Positions 45,205 through 56,745 of a DNA stretch of 64,000 nucleotides are shown piece after piece; position 1 is the first letter of the stretch; each line of letters begins with the position of its first letter. Source of the stretch: Chaetomium olivaceum. Lineage: Eukaryota > Ascomycota > Sordariomycetes > Sordariales > Chaetomiaceae. The stretch lies in the NCBI GenBank assembly GCA_039881045.1, contig JAYWVB010000007.1:744001-808000 (forward strand). The letters are read 5' to 3'. A model generated the notes under the pieces. It ran no database searches. It was not told the DNA's origin and worked only from the letters and a program-made list of their open reading frames with translations. The translations under genes and the position numbers were made by a program.

Positions 45205-46509
45205 TTAATCCAACCCCGGGAAGGCCACACTCCTCCCTTGAATCCCCTTGCCCTTCTTCCGCTTCTTCTTTGACTGCTTTTTCGGGCGCTCGTTCTCGCT
45301 GTCGCTGTCGTCCTCCTCAGAGTCATCATCGCTATCCGCAGCCCTCTTGATCGCGGTGGGTTCATTCTCTGCCTCTTCATCTTCGTGGCCCTCGATCCCC
45401 GACTCGGCCCAGACCTTGACCGTCCTGCCGCCACCACTAATCAGGTTCTGGTAGTCAAACGTCAGGGCCGCGACGCCCTCGATCTCGTCGTGCTTCAGCA
45501 CGGCCTGCACCTCGCGCTGCTTCAGGTCCACGACAGCCATGCTGCCGTCGCCCACGCCGACAACCACCTTCTTGCCCCACCCAAGCTCGTCGGGCACGCG
45601 CACGATGGCGTCCAGGCTGTCGCCGTCCCGCTTGTTCTTCCCGGCCGCGATGTAGATGCGCTCCTGCTGGTCGTCCCACGCGCCACGGTCCCAGAGCGTC
45701 AGAATGCCCCCGCCAGTGCCGACGGCCACGACGGCGTTGTTGCGCATGCGCTTGGGTCCCAAGCCCGTCGGGATGATGGTGGAGCATAGCAGCTCGTCCT
45801 CCTGGTCTTCCGACGTCGCAACTATCCCCGCCCTGAGATCTGTCACGGCCAGTGTGGTCCCCCCCGTTGATACCCATTGTTTAGAGAATCCGGATGTGCT
45901 CTCGGCCGAGGCCGGCAGCGGCGTGATGCTCGAGACGTAGTCGGCATGCGGCACATGCTTGCGCACCGGCTTCGGGTTCAGGCTGCCGTTCTCGCGGAGA
46001 TCGAATATGTAAAGGCCGCCCGAGTCGGTGCCGAGAAGGAGGGTCTGGGGGGAGAGGGCGTGAATGATGGCGGGGCAATCCGTCGTGCTCGTGGCGCTGT
46101 TGCGGGGCGGTAGGCCGATCTTGGAGATGACGATGCCGGTCTCGGGGGAGAAATGCTTGACAACGGAGTCGGTGCCGGCGGAGTAAAGAGCTAACGAGTA
46201 CATCATCAGTCATATACCCCTACCAATGCCATCTAGAACCCCAATTTCCCACTCACATTCTCCATCATGGCTGTAAGCCAAGTAGCGACAACTCCCCTTG
46301 TGTCGATGTGTATTCCACACACTCTTGATCAGGCCCTTGCCGCTGTTTGAGCTACTGCTCCCGCCATTTCCATCGTCGTCTTCGCTCGGTAACCGGAAGC
46401 TCTCGACGCGGCCATTGGACAAGCCGACAGTGAGGAGTGGCTTGGACGGGTGCAGCACCTGTGTGAACAGGTCCGCCGACAGCGGGAGGGTGCAGAGGTT
46501 CTCCAGCAT
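45205..46509 (-). CDS. jip5: WD-repeat protein JIP5 (WDR55 family)
   Basis: Exons 46257-46509 and 45205-46190 (minus strand, 66-nt intron) encode 412 residues. It starts MLENLCTLPLSADLFTQVLH, then weak WD repeats such as LLTVGLSNGRVESFRL, GESLYSAGTDSVVKHF, LLLGTDSGGLYIFDLR, VAVGTGGGILTLWDRG and LISGGGRTVKVWAE. The C-terminus is acidic, then Lys-rich (KKQSKKKRKKGKG), a nucleolar-type tail. JIP5/WDR55 acts in the nucleolus in 60S ribosome biogenesis, in complex with other WD proteins. The gene is intact. It is divergent from the chitinase gene. Confidence 0.9.
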
Positions 46510-47303
46510 GGCGAAGAGGCGGCTGACTCAAGAAGGTATCAATTATGCGATCTCAGCTCATGCCGTCCGCTTCCAAATTCACAATTGATACAAATGATTA
46601 GAATAGGGCGCAGGCTCGCTGGGTGTTGTTGAAGAATCGGACTCGCTCAAAACCGCCCGCTAACCAATCGCCAAAAATTTCGGAGCACTCTCGTCTGGTT
46701 ATTCCCAATTTGTACTAGTGTTTCACCAACTTGACACGATCGCGCTCCGAAAGCGTGAGTCACTTATTCTCTCATGATACAACACACAAGTATTATTTCA
46801 AAACCAGTTGAAATGTTCAGCCTGATGGGAAGCTCGTCCTAAAACAAGAATCGACGTGGTTAAGCTTGGAAGGAGATTCCCATACCATTGTCGAGGGCGG
46901 AAGGAGAGAACGACAATTTGCTTGTGGGGGTTTTTAATTGCCTATTCAGGATTAGCTAGGCGTGATTGACTCTTGGAATCAGCGGGGAACGCGCTTTCCA
47001 TGCGACAAGGCGCCGTCGATCTCTTGGTGACTTGTCGTTCGTCGACGGACTTCCCAGTCCTGAATTCTTCTTAATTGCGATTGGGAGGCCAACGTCGTGG
47101 ATACACAAGGCCTCAGAATATCAAAAGGAGGCACAATACAGCAACTCAATATAGCGCAACAACCAAAACAATCTGTGTCTCTCATCTCATACGTCGCATT
47201 CCCCTTCGTTGTTCCTTTGGTGCTTCCATTGGTTGGTTTGGCGGACGCAGCTCCCTCACCCGCGTCCTTCCTGAGAAATCGCCCCAACCACTCGACCGCA
47301 CAG
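46510..47303. other. Divergent promoter region of jip5 and the chitinase gene
   Basis: 794 bases. The middle is AT-richer than the flanks. Open frames here carry no domain. No defined motif stands out. Confidence 0.5.
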
Positions 47304-48606
47304 ATGGCGTCGATGCGATTACTTTGGCTATACTTTTACTGTTTCTTCTCGCTCACCATGGCGGTAAACCTGACGGCAAAGCGGCACTTACGATGTATTA
47401 TGTACTTCACAGGGTATTCGCTCTTCACCCCGCAGATAGTATCACCATGAGCCCAGCCACTAACCACCTCGTTTGAGGGCAGCCAGCATCCAGTGGCACC
47501 ACCGATAGACCAGCTCCAACATGTAACTCACGTTGCTGCGGCCTTCATGAGACCGGGTATATTCAACGAGCCTGGGAGAACTGATTGGCCGATGTTCAGC
47601 ACCGTGAACGACGTCCGAGCCAAGTTCCCCGAACATACCAAAGTGCAAGTGGCCATTGGCGGCTGGGGCGATACAGAAGGCTTCTCCGCCGCCGCATTAA
47701 ACGATACAACTCGCAGAACATTTGCCGAAAATGTAGCTAAAATGGTTACAGCGACGGGGGCTGATGGGATCGATGTTGACTGGGAATACCCGGGGTAAGC
47801 CTGATCCCTTGACCGACCACATAAACACATGGTGTTGATACAACTGCAGCGGTAACGGCGAAGACTATAAACAGGTGCCCAACTCGGCCAAAGCCTGGGA
47901 GATCAACGCCTACCCCCTCCTACTCGCAGAGCTCCGTGCCGCCCTCGGCCCGAGCAAACTCATATCAGCTGCCGTGCCCGGTCTACCGCGGGACATGCTT
48001 GCCTTTACCAGCGAGACGGTGCCCCAAATTATGCGCCATCTGGATTTCCTGAACGTCATGACCTACGATCTCATGAACCGCCGCGACAGTGTGACCAAGC
48101 ACCACACGGGCGTCGAGCTGAGTCTCGAAGCTATCGACGCCTACATTCTCGCCGGCGCCGCACCCGAGAAGCTCAACCTGGGCTTCGCGTTCTACACGAA
48201 GTACTTCAAGACGGAGCACGACGCCTGTGCCGGCCCGTCGCCGGTCGGCTGCCCGACTCTGCTGCTCGAAGACCCAGATACCGGGGCAGATCTCGGCCGT
48301 AGCGGCGGCTTTTCATGGCACGATACGGTGCCCAAGGAAGTGGCCGAGTCGTTTGCGAGAGCGCGCGAGCACGGCGTGTATGACGACCAGCAGGGCGGGT
48401 TTTACTACTGGGATGCCAAGGAAGACCTCTGGTGGACGTTTGATACCCCCGATGCCATCAAGCGTAAGTTCCCGTTGGTGATGGCGAAAAGGCGGTTGGG
48501 AGGCGTGTTTGCCTGGGGGCTGGGTGAAGATGCGCCGTTGTTTGAACACTTTGAGGCACTGAGTGAAGGGTTGAGCGGGCACTTGAAAGCGAGGGACGAA
48601 TTGTGA
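47304..48606 (+). CDS. Secreted GH18 chitinase
   Basis: Exons 47304-47413, 47483-47794 and 47850-48606 encode 392 residues. Residues 1-20 form a signal peptide (LLWLYFYCFFSLTMA). The GH18 barrel follows: CIMYFTGQHPV, THVAAAFMRP, VQVAIGGWGDTEGFS (SxGG-like strand), and GADGIDVDWEYPGGNGEDY with the DxxDxDxE catalytic motif. Later MTYDLMNR and GGVFAWGLGEDAP provide the Tyr and Trp of the active site. It hydrolyses chitin or related N-acetylglucosamine polymers, for wall remodelling or feeding. The intron 1 acceptor is set by restoring FTGQHPV; the nearer AG would shift the frame. The gene is intact. No chitin-binding module is attached. Confidence 0.9.
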
Positions 48607-49421
48607 GCATTGTTTTCCGCTTCAAACTCGGCTATGGCATAGTAGCGAGCCTTTCAGGTATGACGTTGGGATATGAACTCTGAGCGCCTGAGTTCAAGCT
48701 CCTCGTCCACTTCAATATTAGGAAACCTCCTCGCTTACCGAGCCGTCCCTATCAACCAACAGCCCGCACTGCGCGCATATTGCGCGAATTATGGAGACCC
48801 GCTTTACCATGTTCGAGTGAGGCTCTACATTAGCACCGCCCTCTAGTACCGTTTCGACATCGACGATCAACTGAGCTATTGAATATGCTAGATATGGCGC
48901 GATGTTGGTCCTCGTGTTTCTCAAAAGTCAGCTTGCTGTCCTGCAGCCCCCACTCCCATGCGAGGCCGGCGCCCCGGAATTGACCAGTCGGCTTGCTTCC
49001 CTATCCTGTCAGGGACGCTTTGCTGTGGTTGCCTCAACCGCACCTCCAGGGTTGCCATGCGCTTTTGATGCTTGGCACATGTCCCAAGTCAATTCGGGCG
49101 TCGATATCCGGCGAAAGAAAGCCCCGAGTGGAAAAGCGTGAGGCAAGGGGGAGAGCTTCTCTGCCGAACTGCCCGGGACCATGCATCGGAAGGCAGGGGA
49201 AGCTCCAGGCAGATGCAACGCTGTAATCCCATCACCCGCGTTAGCGGTCTGCACCACGCCGCAAGACGACTTGAATGGGCCGGGGAAGGGTGGAAGCGTT
49301 GGTTGGTTAAAGATGCGGGGAGGGCTCGAGGCGACGCATCGCCGGAGAGAGAGACAGACGGTATTCCTCCTTCCACTCCAGCAAGCTCGGCGGTAGCATT
49401 GCAGATCACCAAGAATCCAGG
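48607..49421. other. Intergenic region upstream of GMC oxidoreductase
   Basis: 815 bases between two plus-strand genes: chitinase 3' flank and oxidoreductase promoter. No coding frame is supportable. Confidence 0.5.
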
Positions 49422-51765
49422 ATGCGGTCTCCAGGTTACATTCTAGGAGCCTTGCTCCCTCTCGCCAACCTTTCCGCCGCTGCTCCCGCCGACTCAGCCA
49501 GGGTACCCAAACACGCCACCGTCATCGATCAGCGTGACGTTGCCTCCAACTACACCTTCATCATCGCCGGCGGTGGCATTGCGGGGCTCACGCTTGCGGA
49601 CCGCTTGACGGAGGATCCCAACGGTATGCTGGTAGTTCGTGATGTGTTGGCCGGCTTTATCCACGCTGCTAACCCACCATCCCTGTTGCAGTGAGCGTGT
49701 TGGTCATCGAGGCTGGTCCTTTGGATCAAGGCCAGGATGGCATCCTCGTGCCCGGCGCCTATGCGCCGTACCTCTACTTCTGGCCCGGTCTTACCAGTGT
49801 CCCCCAGCAAGGCCTCAACAACAGGGCTATCACGGCCATTGCCGCCCAAGTGGTGGGAGGCGGCAGCACCATCAACGCTATGGTGTATTTGAGGTTAGCT
49901 AAACATCTGATCAGGCACCCCTCGCGTCCAGTTTCATGGTGCTGACTTGTTTGGGGCAGGGGTGATGCAAACGACTATGACTCCTGGGGTGCACTCGGTA
50001 ATTCTGGCTGGAGCTGGAACAACATGCTGCCTTACTTCAAGAAGGTCTGTATACCCAGGGAACCCCCGGGGTTATCGAATAGCGAGAGCTGACCTATGTG
50101 CCGGCAACGCAGGCCGAAACCTTCACTCCGCCAGACGCTACATTCGCCGCTGCTGCGAACATCTCGTGGGATGCCTCGGTCCGGGGTACATCTGGGCCGG
50201 TGAAGTACTCGTACCCCAACTATTTCTATCCGGGCAGCGGTGAGTAGCTAATGTGGGATACCAATTGGCCTGGACGCTGACCGTTTTCAGCAAACTGGTG
50301 GAACGCCGCCGGTGAGGTTGGACTCCCTCCGGCCAAGGATCCTCTGTCCGGTAACAAGCAGGGTAAGTTGAGATCTCTACGGCTAGTAGTTCAAATCGTG
50401 AAGATGTTAACCATGTTGATCTTAAACAGGCGTTTTCTGGATCCCCTCGGCTCTCGAAGCTAGCACCATGACCAGATATCACGCGAGGCGGAGCCATTAC
50501 GATAGAGTCAAGGACACGCGGCCCAACTACCACCTTCTCACCTCTAACCTGGTAGCCAAGGTTTTGTTCAACGGCAAGAAGGTCATCGGCGTGGACTATT
50601 TGCCGACAACGGCCAACAGCACAACTAGCCCGTCAAAGGCGTATGCAACCAACGAAGTCATCCTGACTGCTGGAGGTTTCGGCACCCCCAAGATTCTCCA
50701 GCTATCTGGAATCGGCCCTAAGAAGCTTCTCAAGAAGTTTGATATCCCTCTCGTCCAGGACCTTCCTGGAGTAGGCCAGAACTTGCAGGACCAGCCTACC
50801 CTATCGATCCCGTATACATGCAAGTCAAACCCCTCCTTACTTACCTCAACAAACCAAATCTAACCATTAACCTCCGTCCAGTCACTGCCAACAAAGTCCC
50901 CAACTACGGTTCTCTTCTCACAAACGCCACCTTCAACGCCGAGCAGCGAGCCTTGTACGACTCGTCTCTACCGAGCGCCTACACCATGGTCAGCACTCTC
51001 AGCAGCAATATCGGCACCCTGTCCCTACAGCGAGCGACATCCTCCTACCAGCAGATCATCGCCGCAGCCAAAGCACGCAATCCGGCCGACTCGCTCCCCG
51101 CGGACGTCGACGCCACCGTATTGGCGGGCTACAAGGCCCAGCGTGAGGCACTCCTGAAGCAGTTTGCCAGCGCCAATGTCGGGGTCGGGACTGTCCACTG
51201 GGGCACCGCTAACGCAGCGCTGGTGTACCACCTCAAGCCCCTCAGCCGCGGCACCGTCACCATCAACTCGACCAACCCGCTCGCCAACCCGCTCATCGAC
51301 TTCCGCACCGCCACCGACCCGACCGATCTTCAGGTGTACACGGCCCTGTTCCGCAAGAACCGCGAGCTGTTTGCAGCTCCCTCCATGCAAGTTCTTGGTC
51401 CGACGGAGGCGGCCCCTTTTGGCGCGGATGTGACCACGGATGAGCAGATTGCGGCAGTCATGCGTGACTTGATCAACCCGTCCAATGCCCACCAGTGTTG
51501 TACGGCGGCAATGCTGCCTAGGGAGCTGGGTGGCGTTATCTCGAGCGAGCAGAAGGTGTATGGCGTCCAGGGGCTTCGGGTGGCTGATATCAGCATCTGG
51601 CCCTTCCAGCTCTCTGGTGCTCCTATGGGTACCATCTACGCGTCTGCGGAGAGGGTGAGTTTTCCATGACGACTTTCCTGTCAGTTTGTGTCCGGTGCTA
51701 ACAGAGTCTCTTTTTAGCTGGCCGATATCATCAAGAAGGAGTACTGCCTGGCTGGTGCTTGCTGA
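49422..51765 (+). CDS. Secreted GMC-family FAD oxidoreductase
   Basis: Eight exons (49422-49623, 49692-49893, 49960-50044, 50113-50239, 50291-50362, 50430-50819, 50882-51654, 51718-51765) encode 632 residues. A signal peptide (residues 1-21) precedes the FAD-binding FIIAGGGIAGLTLADRL. QVVGGGSTINAMVYLRGD and GGFGTPKILQLSGIG are the two GMC signatures. The C-terminal substrate/FAD region reads NAHQCCTAAMLPRELGG and FQLSGAPMGTIYASAERLADII. Family members oxidise alcohols, sugars or aryl alcohols and make hydrogen peroxide or reduce quinones; the substrate here cannot be told. The residue aligned with the second catalytic His/Asn appears to be Ala (SGAPMGT). The intron 50820-50881 is GC-AG; the others are GT-AG. 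The gene is intact. Confidence 0.9.
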
Positions 51766-52596
51766 GTTTGCGTTTTCACCAACGGGCTCTCGTCGATAGG
51801 GTGGCGGGTTGTACATACCTCGACCACCGCACGAGCCGAGACGCAAATACGGAATAATTGTAACTGACTTCCACAAACCACGACGGTGAAGGGCTCATGG
51901 CACCCTCTGACCGCTTAGCCGAGACAACCTCCGGCATAACCCATCCAGAGAAAGTTGAGTAAACACAAAAATACAAGGTCAACTTGCACCAAATAGTAGT
52001 CCCGCTGGTATGTGGAATCATTCACTGTAGTCCACTTAGTCATCTCGCACGCACATCGAGTGGTGACATGGCTTGGCCGCAAAAGGGCGTGATTTGTTCA
52101 GTAATCAACCACATCTCTTTCTTTTCACAGGCCAATAACGAAGCATTAATCCGGCAGACGGTGGATTAGTAACGCGACTCTTCCGCCGCAGAAACCAGCA
52201 GCCCGCCAGCCGTAAGATTTACGCCATCGCGCGAAGCGGATAATCTACTCCTCAACGGTATTTGGAATAAGCTGCGAAGGTATTTGGAATGAGATGTGCA
52301 GGTCAAACGCAGGGCGCGACATGCGAAGACTCCGCAGAGAACAGTCGCACGGGATGAAGCGAGCGACAGTGTGTCTCGCCTCCGCGGCGAGATGGCCGCA
52401 ATCAACGAAGTAGTGACGTCCATGGCGAGCAAGGAGCATATAGCATATAAGAAGTCCATAGTCGACCTCGAATACATGTCCCAGAACCATCATCACCATC
52501 CAGTGCCTACAGGACCAGCCTCGCAAGCACAACACTCAGCTCCAAGCAAATCTTTCCCTTCCATCCAACAACCCAGCCCGCATCAACCCAGCCACC
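51766..52596. other. Intergenic region upstream of the alpha/beta hydrolase
   Basis: 831 bases between plus-strand genes. No coding frame is supportable. No clear TATA box. Confidence 0.5.
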
Positions 52597-53475
52597 ATGT
52601 CCGCCACGCAAATCGCAACCGTCAAAGCCGACGGCGTCGACGTCTTCTACCCGCACCGCCGGCCCCGCCGACGCGCCCTCCATCGTGCTCCTCCACGGCT
52701 TCCCGTCCTCCTCCCACATGTTCCGCCACCTAATCCCGCTGCTCGCAACCCGCTACCGCGTCATCGCCCCGGACCTCCCCGGCTTCGGCTTCACGACCGT
52801 CCCCGCCGCGCGCAACTACAGCTACACCTTCGCGGGCCTCGCGCAGACCTTCACCGCCTTCACCGACGCGCTCGCCCTGACGCGCTTCGCGCCGTCTACA
52901 TCTTCGACTACGGCGCGCCGACAGCCTTCCGCTTCGCGCTGGCGCGCCCCGGCGCCATAGCGGCCATCGTGTCGCAGAACGGCAACGCCTACGACGAAGG
53001 GCTGGGCCAGCCGTTCTGGGCGCCGCTGCAGAAGCTGTGGGCGAGCGGGGCGCGCGAGGACCGCGAGGCGCTGCGCCCGCTGCTGGAGTTTGGTCCGACG
53101 CAGTGGCAGTACCAGGACGGGTCGCCGCGGCCGGAGGCCATCGCGCCCGAGGCGTATCACCTGGACCAGGCGCTGATGGATCGGCCGGGGAATAAGGAGA
53201 TTCAGCTGGACCTGTTCCAGGACTATGGTTCGAATGTGAAGCTGTACCCGCAGTTTCAGGAGTATTTGCGGACCTCGGGTGTGCCGGTTCTGGCTGCGTG
53301 GGGGAAGGCTGACACGATCTTTGTGGCTCCCGGCGCTGAGGCGTTCAAGAAGGATGTCAAGAAGCTCGAGACGCACTGGTTGGACGCCGGCCATTTCGCC
53401 CTAGAGAACAATGAGCAGCAGGTGGCGGAGTGGATGTTTGAGTTCTTTGATAAGTATGGGGTGTTTTCCGCTTGA
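52597..53475 (+). CDS. Alpha/beta hydrolase of the epoxide hydrolase/haloalkane dehalogenase type; frame broken twice
   Basis: Starts MSATQIATVKADGVDVFYRT once an extra C near 52651 is skipped. A one-base break near 52890 rejoins the frame at VYIFDYGAPTAFRFAL. Motifs: HGFPSSSHMFRHL (oxyanion HGFP), APDLPGFGFT, FDYGAPTAFR, with the nucleophile position occupied by Asp, NGNAYDEGLG, WGKADTIFV (acid) and LDAGHFALE (base His). An Asp nucleophile in DYGAP is the pattern of epoxide hydrolase and dehalogenase-like enzymes rather than Ser esterases. About 290 residues, probably cytosolic. The substrate is unknown. Active-site residues are all kept, so I favour sequence error over decay. Confidence 0.78.
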   Translation: MSATQIATVKADGVDVFYPHRRPRRRALHRAPPRLPVLLPHVPPPNPAARNPLPRHRPGPPRLRLHDRPRRAQLQLHLRGPRADLHRLHRRARPDALRAVYIFDYGAPTAFRFALARPGAIAAIVSQNGNAYDEGLGQPFWAPLQKLWASGAREDREALRPLLEFGPTQWQYQDGSPRPEAIAPEAYHLDQALMDRPGNKEIQLDLFQDYGSNVKLYPQFQEYLRTSGVPVLAAWGKADTIFVAPGAEAFKKDVKKLETHWLDAGHFALENNEQQVAEWMFEFFDKYGVFSA

Positions 53476-53925
53476 GTTGGATGTATTGAGGGAGAAATTG
53501 GAAAAGGGGTATGGGTGGATGTTGGCAAGGGCAATCAGTTGGGGAGAGGAAGCTTCCACTTGGGATTTTGCGATGATGAACTCGGGCATAAATGAAATTG
53601 GAATAATAGTCCGTTGCAAAACCAATATCACGCGCGTAACACGTCCCGCCTATGCTTGCTTGACGTCTACGATCTCCATGCTCCCCTAATCCGAACGCCC
53701 CGAACACCGTCCCATGCAACAGAATATCGACTCCCTTGGGTCTGTTCCCGGAGTGCCACCTCGAGGCTGCCACCGGCCGAATATCTTATTACTAGCGAGT
53801 AGCCAGCGGCTTCATCGTCCGGGAAGGTCCTTGTTGTTTTTAGTCGTACATATAAAGTAGAGTGGCGTGTGAGTTGCGGGATGGCGAATATTTCCGCCTT
53901 GGACGCAGTTGTTCCGAGTCAGGCG
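53476..53925. other. Intergenic region between convergent genes
   Basis: 450 bases between the 3' ends of the hydrolase (+) and the rhodanese (-). Nothing further seen. Confidence 0.5.
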
Positions 53926-55009
53926 CTACTCTTCGGATATAATGAGCGATTCTGAGGGCTTGACTCTCTGTGCCCATTCCCTAGAGACCAATGTCAGTTC
54001 TGGTCATGTCTTATTGCCTGATGAATTGTAGTCGTTTTACTCACGTCCAACTGCCGTCATACACCTTTCTCTTTTCTGGCGACCCAAAGTTGGCCTCATT
54101 TAATGCCGTCTCAATGACACAAGCTGTGACGCCGGTCCCACAGCTGGAAATAATAGGCTTTTCTGGGTTGACGCCCTTGCTCACGAATACCTCCTTCAGC
54201 TTGTCTGCAGGAAGGAATGCCTTAGTTGTAGGGTCAAGGACCGCATCAAAAGGAATGTTGATTGACCCAGGCAGGTGGCCAGAAGACAGGCCAGGTCTGG
54301 GCTCCGGCGCCTTTCCAGACCAGCGCCCATGGGACCTGGCGTCCAAGACTTGCACACCCTCGGAGCCTTCCTTGTTGTAGTCCTGGGCAACTTCACGAAC
54401 TTCTTCAAAGTGCGCAACCTTGTTCTCGTCCATCTCGGGAATCGGGTATGTCCCGCACTCCACCGTCCACACATTGCCCGACTCGGTTGGAAGGCCCTGC
54501 TCAACCCATAACCTGAAGTTGTTGAGGACGTGCACCTTGGGGTGCCCAAAGACTTTCATGGTCCACCCGACACGGGGTGCGCTGAATATTCCCAGCTCAT
54601 GGCTGTCGTAAACCACAACGGTATCCTCGTGGCGGATGCCCTTCGCTCATGGCCTCGGCAAGCTTTTTGAGCTAGGCAGCATGTGCGGGTATGGGCTGCG
54701 CTTGTCGATGACCTTGTCTAGATCGAAGAATCTCGCCTTTGGGATGCGCTTCTCCCGAAAACACCTGGATCCCAGTGCGACCCTCCGGGTCGTTAGGGAG
54801 AAACCATGAGGCGCAAAGCGGGATTACGCGAGGCTCGGACAATATGGGCGAGGGCGGGGCCTTTTGAGGGCGTCTGCGAGCTCTTGCGGGGTGACGAGGT
54901 AGTTGGAAAAGGACCGGCGAGCCTCGAACGTAGTAGCTGTGAGGCCACGGGCGGCAACACCTCGAGATAGTGACGCCCGCAACGGTCGCAAGGCTGCGAA
55001 GGAAGCCAT
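53926..55009 (-). CDS. Mitochondrial two-domain rhodanese (thiosulfate/3-mercaptopyruvate sulfurtransferase); frame broken repeatedly
   Basis: The ATG at 55009 opens a mitochondrial targeting sequence rich in Arg, Ser and Ala (MASFAALRPLRASLSRGVAA). The first, non-catalytic rhodanese domain includes RFFDLDKVIDKRSPYPHMLP and VVVYDSHELGIFSAPRVGW. The second has VLDARSHGRWSGKAPEPRPG, GHLPGSINIPFDAVLD and the active-site loop SSCGTGVTAC with the catalytic Cys. A final exon, 53926-53980, after a 64-nt intron, reads EWAQRVKPSESLIISEE. The enzyme moves sulfur to thiophilic acceptors, as in yeast Tum1 or mammalian MPST/TST. At least four indels must be bridged (near 54862, 54760, 54660 and 54640), all in the first domain. 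Error or pseudogene cannot be separated from sequence alone. Confidence 0.75.
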
Positions 55010-55531
55010 GGTAAAAATCGAGCTCTTGCGCTTCTTCAACTCTGCGATTTGGCGCTTTGGCGTTCTTGGCTGGCCAGAAAACGACTTATCTGGAACCTCG
55101 ATTGACTCACGGTCGTGGGTCAATTAGCGCACGCCGTACGGTTCAAGGCGAAGCAGGTCTAGGCAATCGGTGACAGCCTCGACTCGGCGCGGGGTTCTGG
55201 CTATAATCGATCGCCTTTGTCCATCGAGCTACGGCAGCCAAAGGCCGGGGTTGTGGTGGTGTGGGAGGGGGGGCAACAGCGATGATGGGGAAAGAAATCC
55301 CGGCAGGGCCGTGGAGCTTGGGCCACCAAGTATTTATTGCGCCATGGCTGGAGGAAGGCACGCCAAGCTTTCCGGAATCCCTCTCTTATCTCTTTCATGC
55401 GAATTCACACGCTTCAGCGAATCCACAACAGTCATCACGCCAATGCAGTTCAAGACGATCTTATGAGTGGACAAAATACCATCAAGCATTTGCGCTGCTT
55501 ACTCAAGGATCTAAACACACCAACCCCCAAC
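55010..55531. other. Divergent promoter region of rhodanese and APC11 genes
   Basis: 522 bases. The short frames here do not resemble proteins. No named motif stands out. Confidence 0.5.
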
Positions 55532-56009
55532 ATGAAAGTCACAATCAAGAAGTGGAATGCCGTCGCGACCTGGCGGTGGGATATTCCCGAAGACGATGTC
55601 TGTGGTATCTGCCAGGTCCACTTTGATGGGACATGCCCGACATGTAAATACCCTGGCGACGATTGCCCCCTATGTAAGTGCCACTCCACGATATGTTGAT
55701 GATACCTTTGCCAACCATGCTTGTAGTATCTGGAAAGTGCGGGCACAATTTCCACATGGTTTGTCGACCCCTCCGATGGGCCTAGCGCGCAGGTCAGCTC
55801 CCTAACTCGGAATCCTCTAGCACTGTATCCTTGAGTGGATAAAGCAGGACTCAGCCAAAGGTCAATGTCCTATGTGCCGCCAGAGTAAGCGCCTGCACTT
55901 TACATACCAGATTGTATGCTAAAGACGCTGTACTCCAGGATTTGAATGGACCGAGCAACCAAACGAAACCTCGATAGACGTCATGCCAGGTGCCGCTGAA
56001 GCCTCCTGA
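55532..56009 (+). CDS. apc11: Anaphase-promoting complex subunit 11 (RING-H2)
   Basis: Four exons (55532-55673, 55727-55758, 55821-55884, 55939-56009) give 102 residues. Start MKVTIKKWNAVATWRWDIPE is the canonical Apc11 N-terminus. The RING-H2 finger follows: CGICQVHFDGTCPTCKYPGD, then CPLLSGKCGHNFHMHCILEW and CPMCRQRFEW. It binds the cullin-like Apc2 and recruits the E2, giving the complex its ubiquitin-ligase activity in mitotic exit. Exon 2 is only 32 nt. The C-terminal tail after the RING (TEQPNETSIDVMPG) is slightly longer than in yeast. Introns are GT-AG and the gene is intact. Confidence 0.95.
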
Positions 56010-56745
56010 CTACCATGAGCCTCGTGTGTCTAGCATAGCATCTAGACTACAGCTGTTGTGTCCGCTTCTCGGGAGCAGGCTCGAGATAGTCATGAATGCT
56101 TGTTATACCAATACTGGTTGTTGAGGGCCAGTCCCTTGTCCCGCATTACCTAACAATGTGTTGCCAGAGGCGGGAACGCTGTTGGAGGCAATATACGTCA
56201 GGATAGCAAAGGGGAAGGGAACTTCAAACTTCGAAATGGGATGATATGGAAAAATGACAATTAATCTTGAAATGGCTGGGGTCTTTCCCTCATTAGACTG
56301 AGCACTTCTCGAAGCTCGGGATACTTGATCGGCGGTGGTGGCTCGCTCGCCTGGTGTAAGCGATAAGATAAGCTTTTGCCGCGAGGACACCCCTGCACAG
56401 CCAACAGGCGGCAGCTGTCACTGGAAAGCTCATGCCGACGGCAGCCTTTCCCATTCACTTCTTCACCTTTCACATGCGGCTTTGCTCTTGCAAGGCTGAT
56501 TGCGCTCGTTCCCCTTTCCCCAGCCCCCGCCATCCCGTGTTAAATAATCACCGACACCGGATTGCATCCCAGACACAACATGCCGGCCCGAGCGGTGGCC
56601 TTGCTCTGTTCCATGTGTCCCCCACCATCACCAACCCTGCGTTCAACATTCGCTCCGTTATCAAAACCTAGGAAGGTTTGACATCACCACCGCCAACAAC
56701 CGGGTCATCCTATCAAGACTATCTAGAAAACCAAATAAACCAGCC
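56010..56745. other. Intergenic region between apc11 and the next plus-strand gene
   Basis: 736 bases. A few short open frames on either strand lack features. Nothing else seen. Confidence 0.5.
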
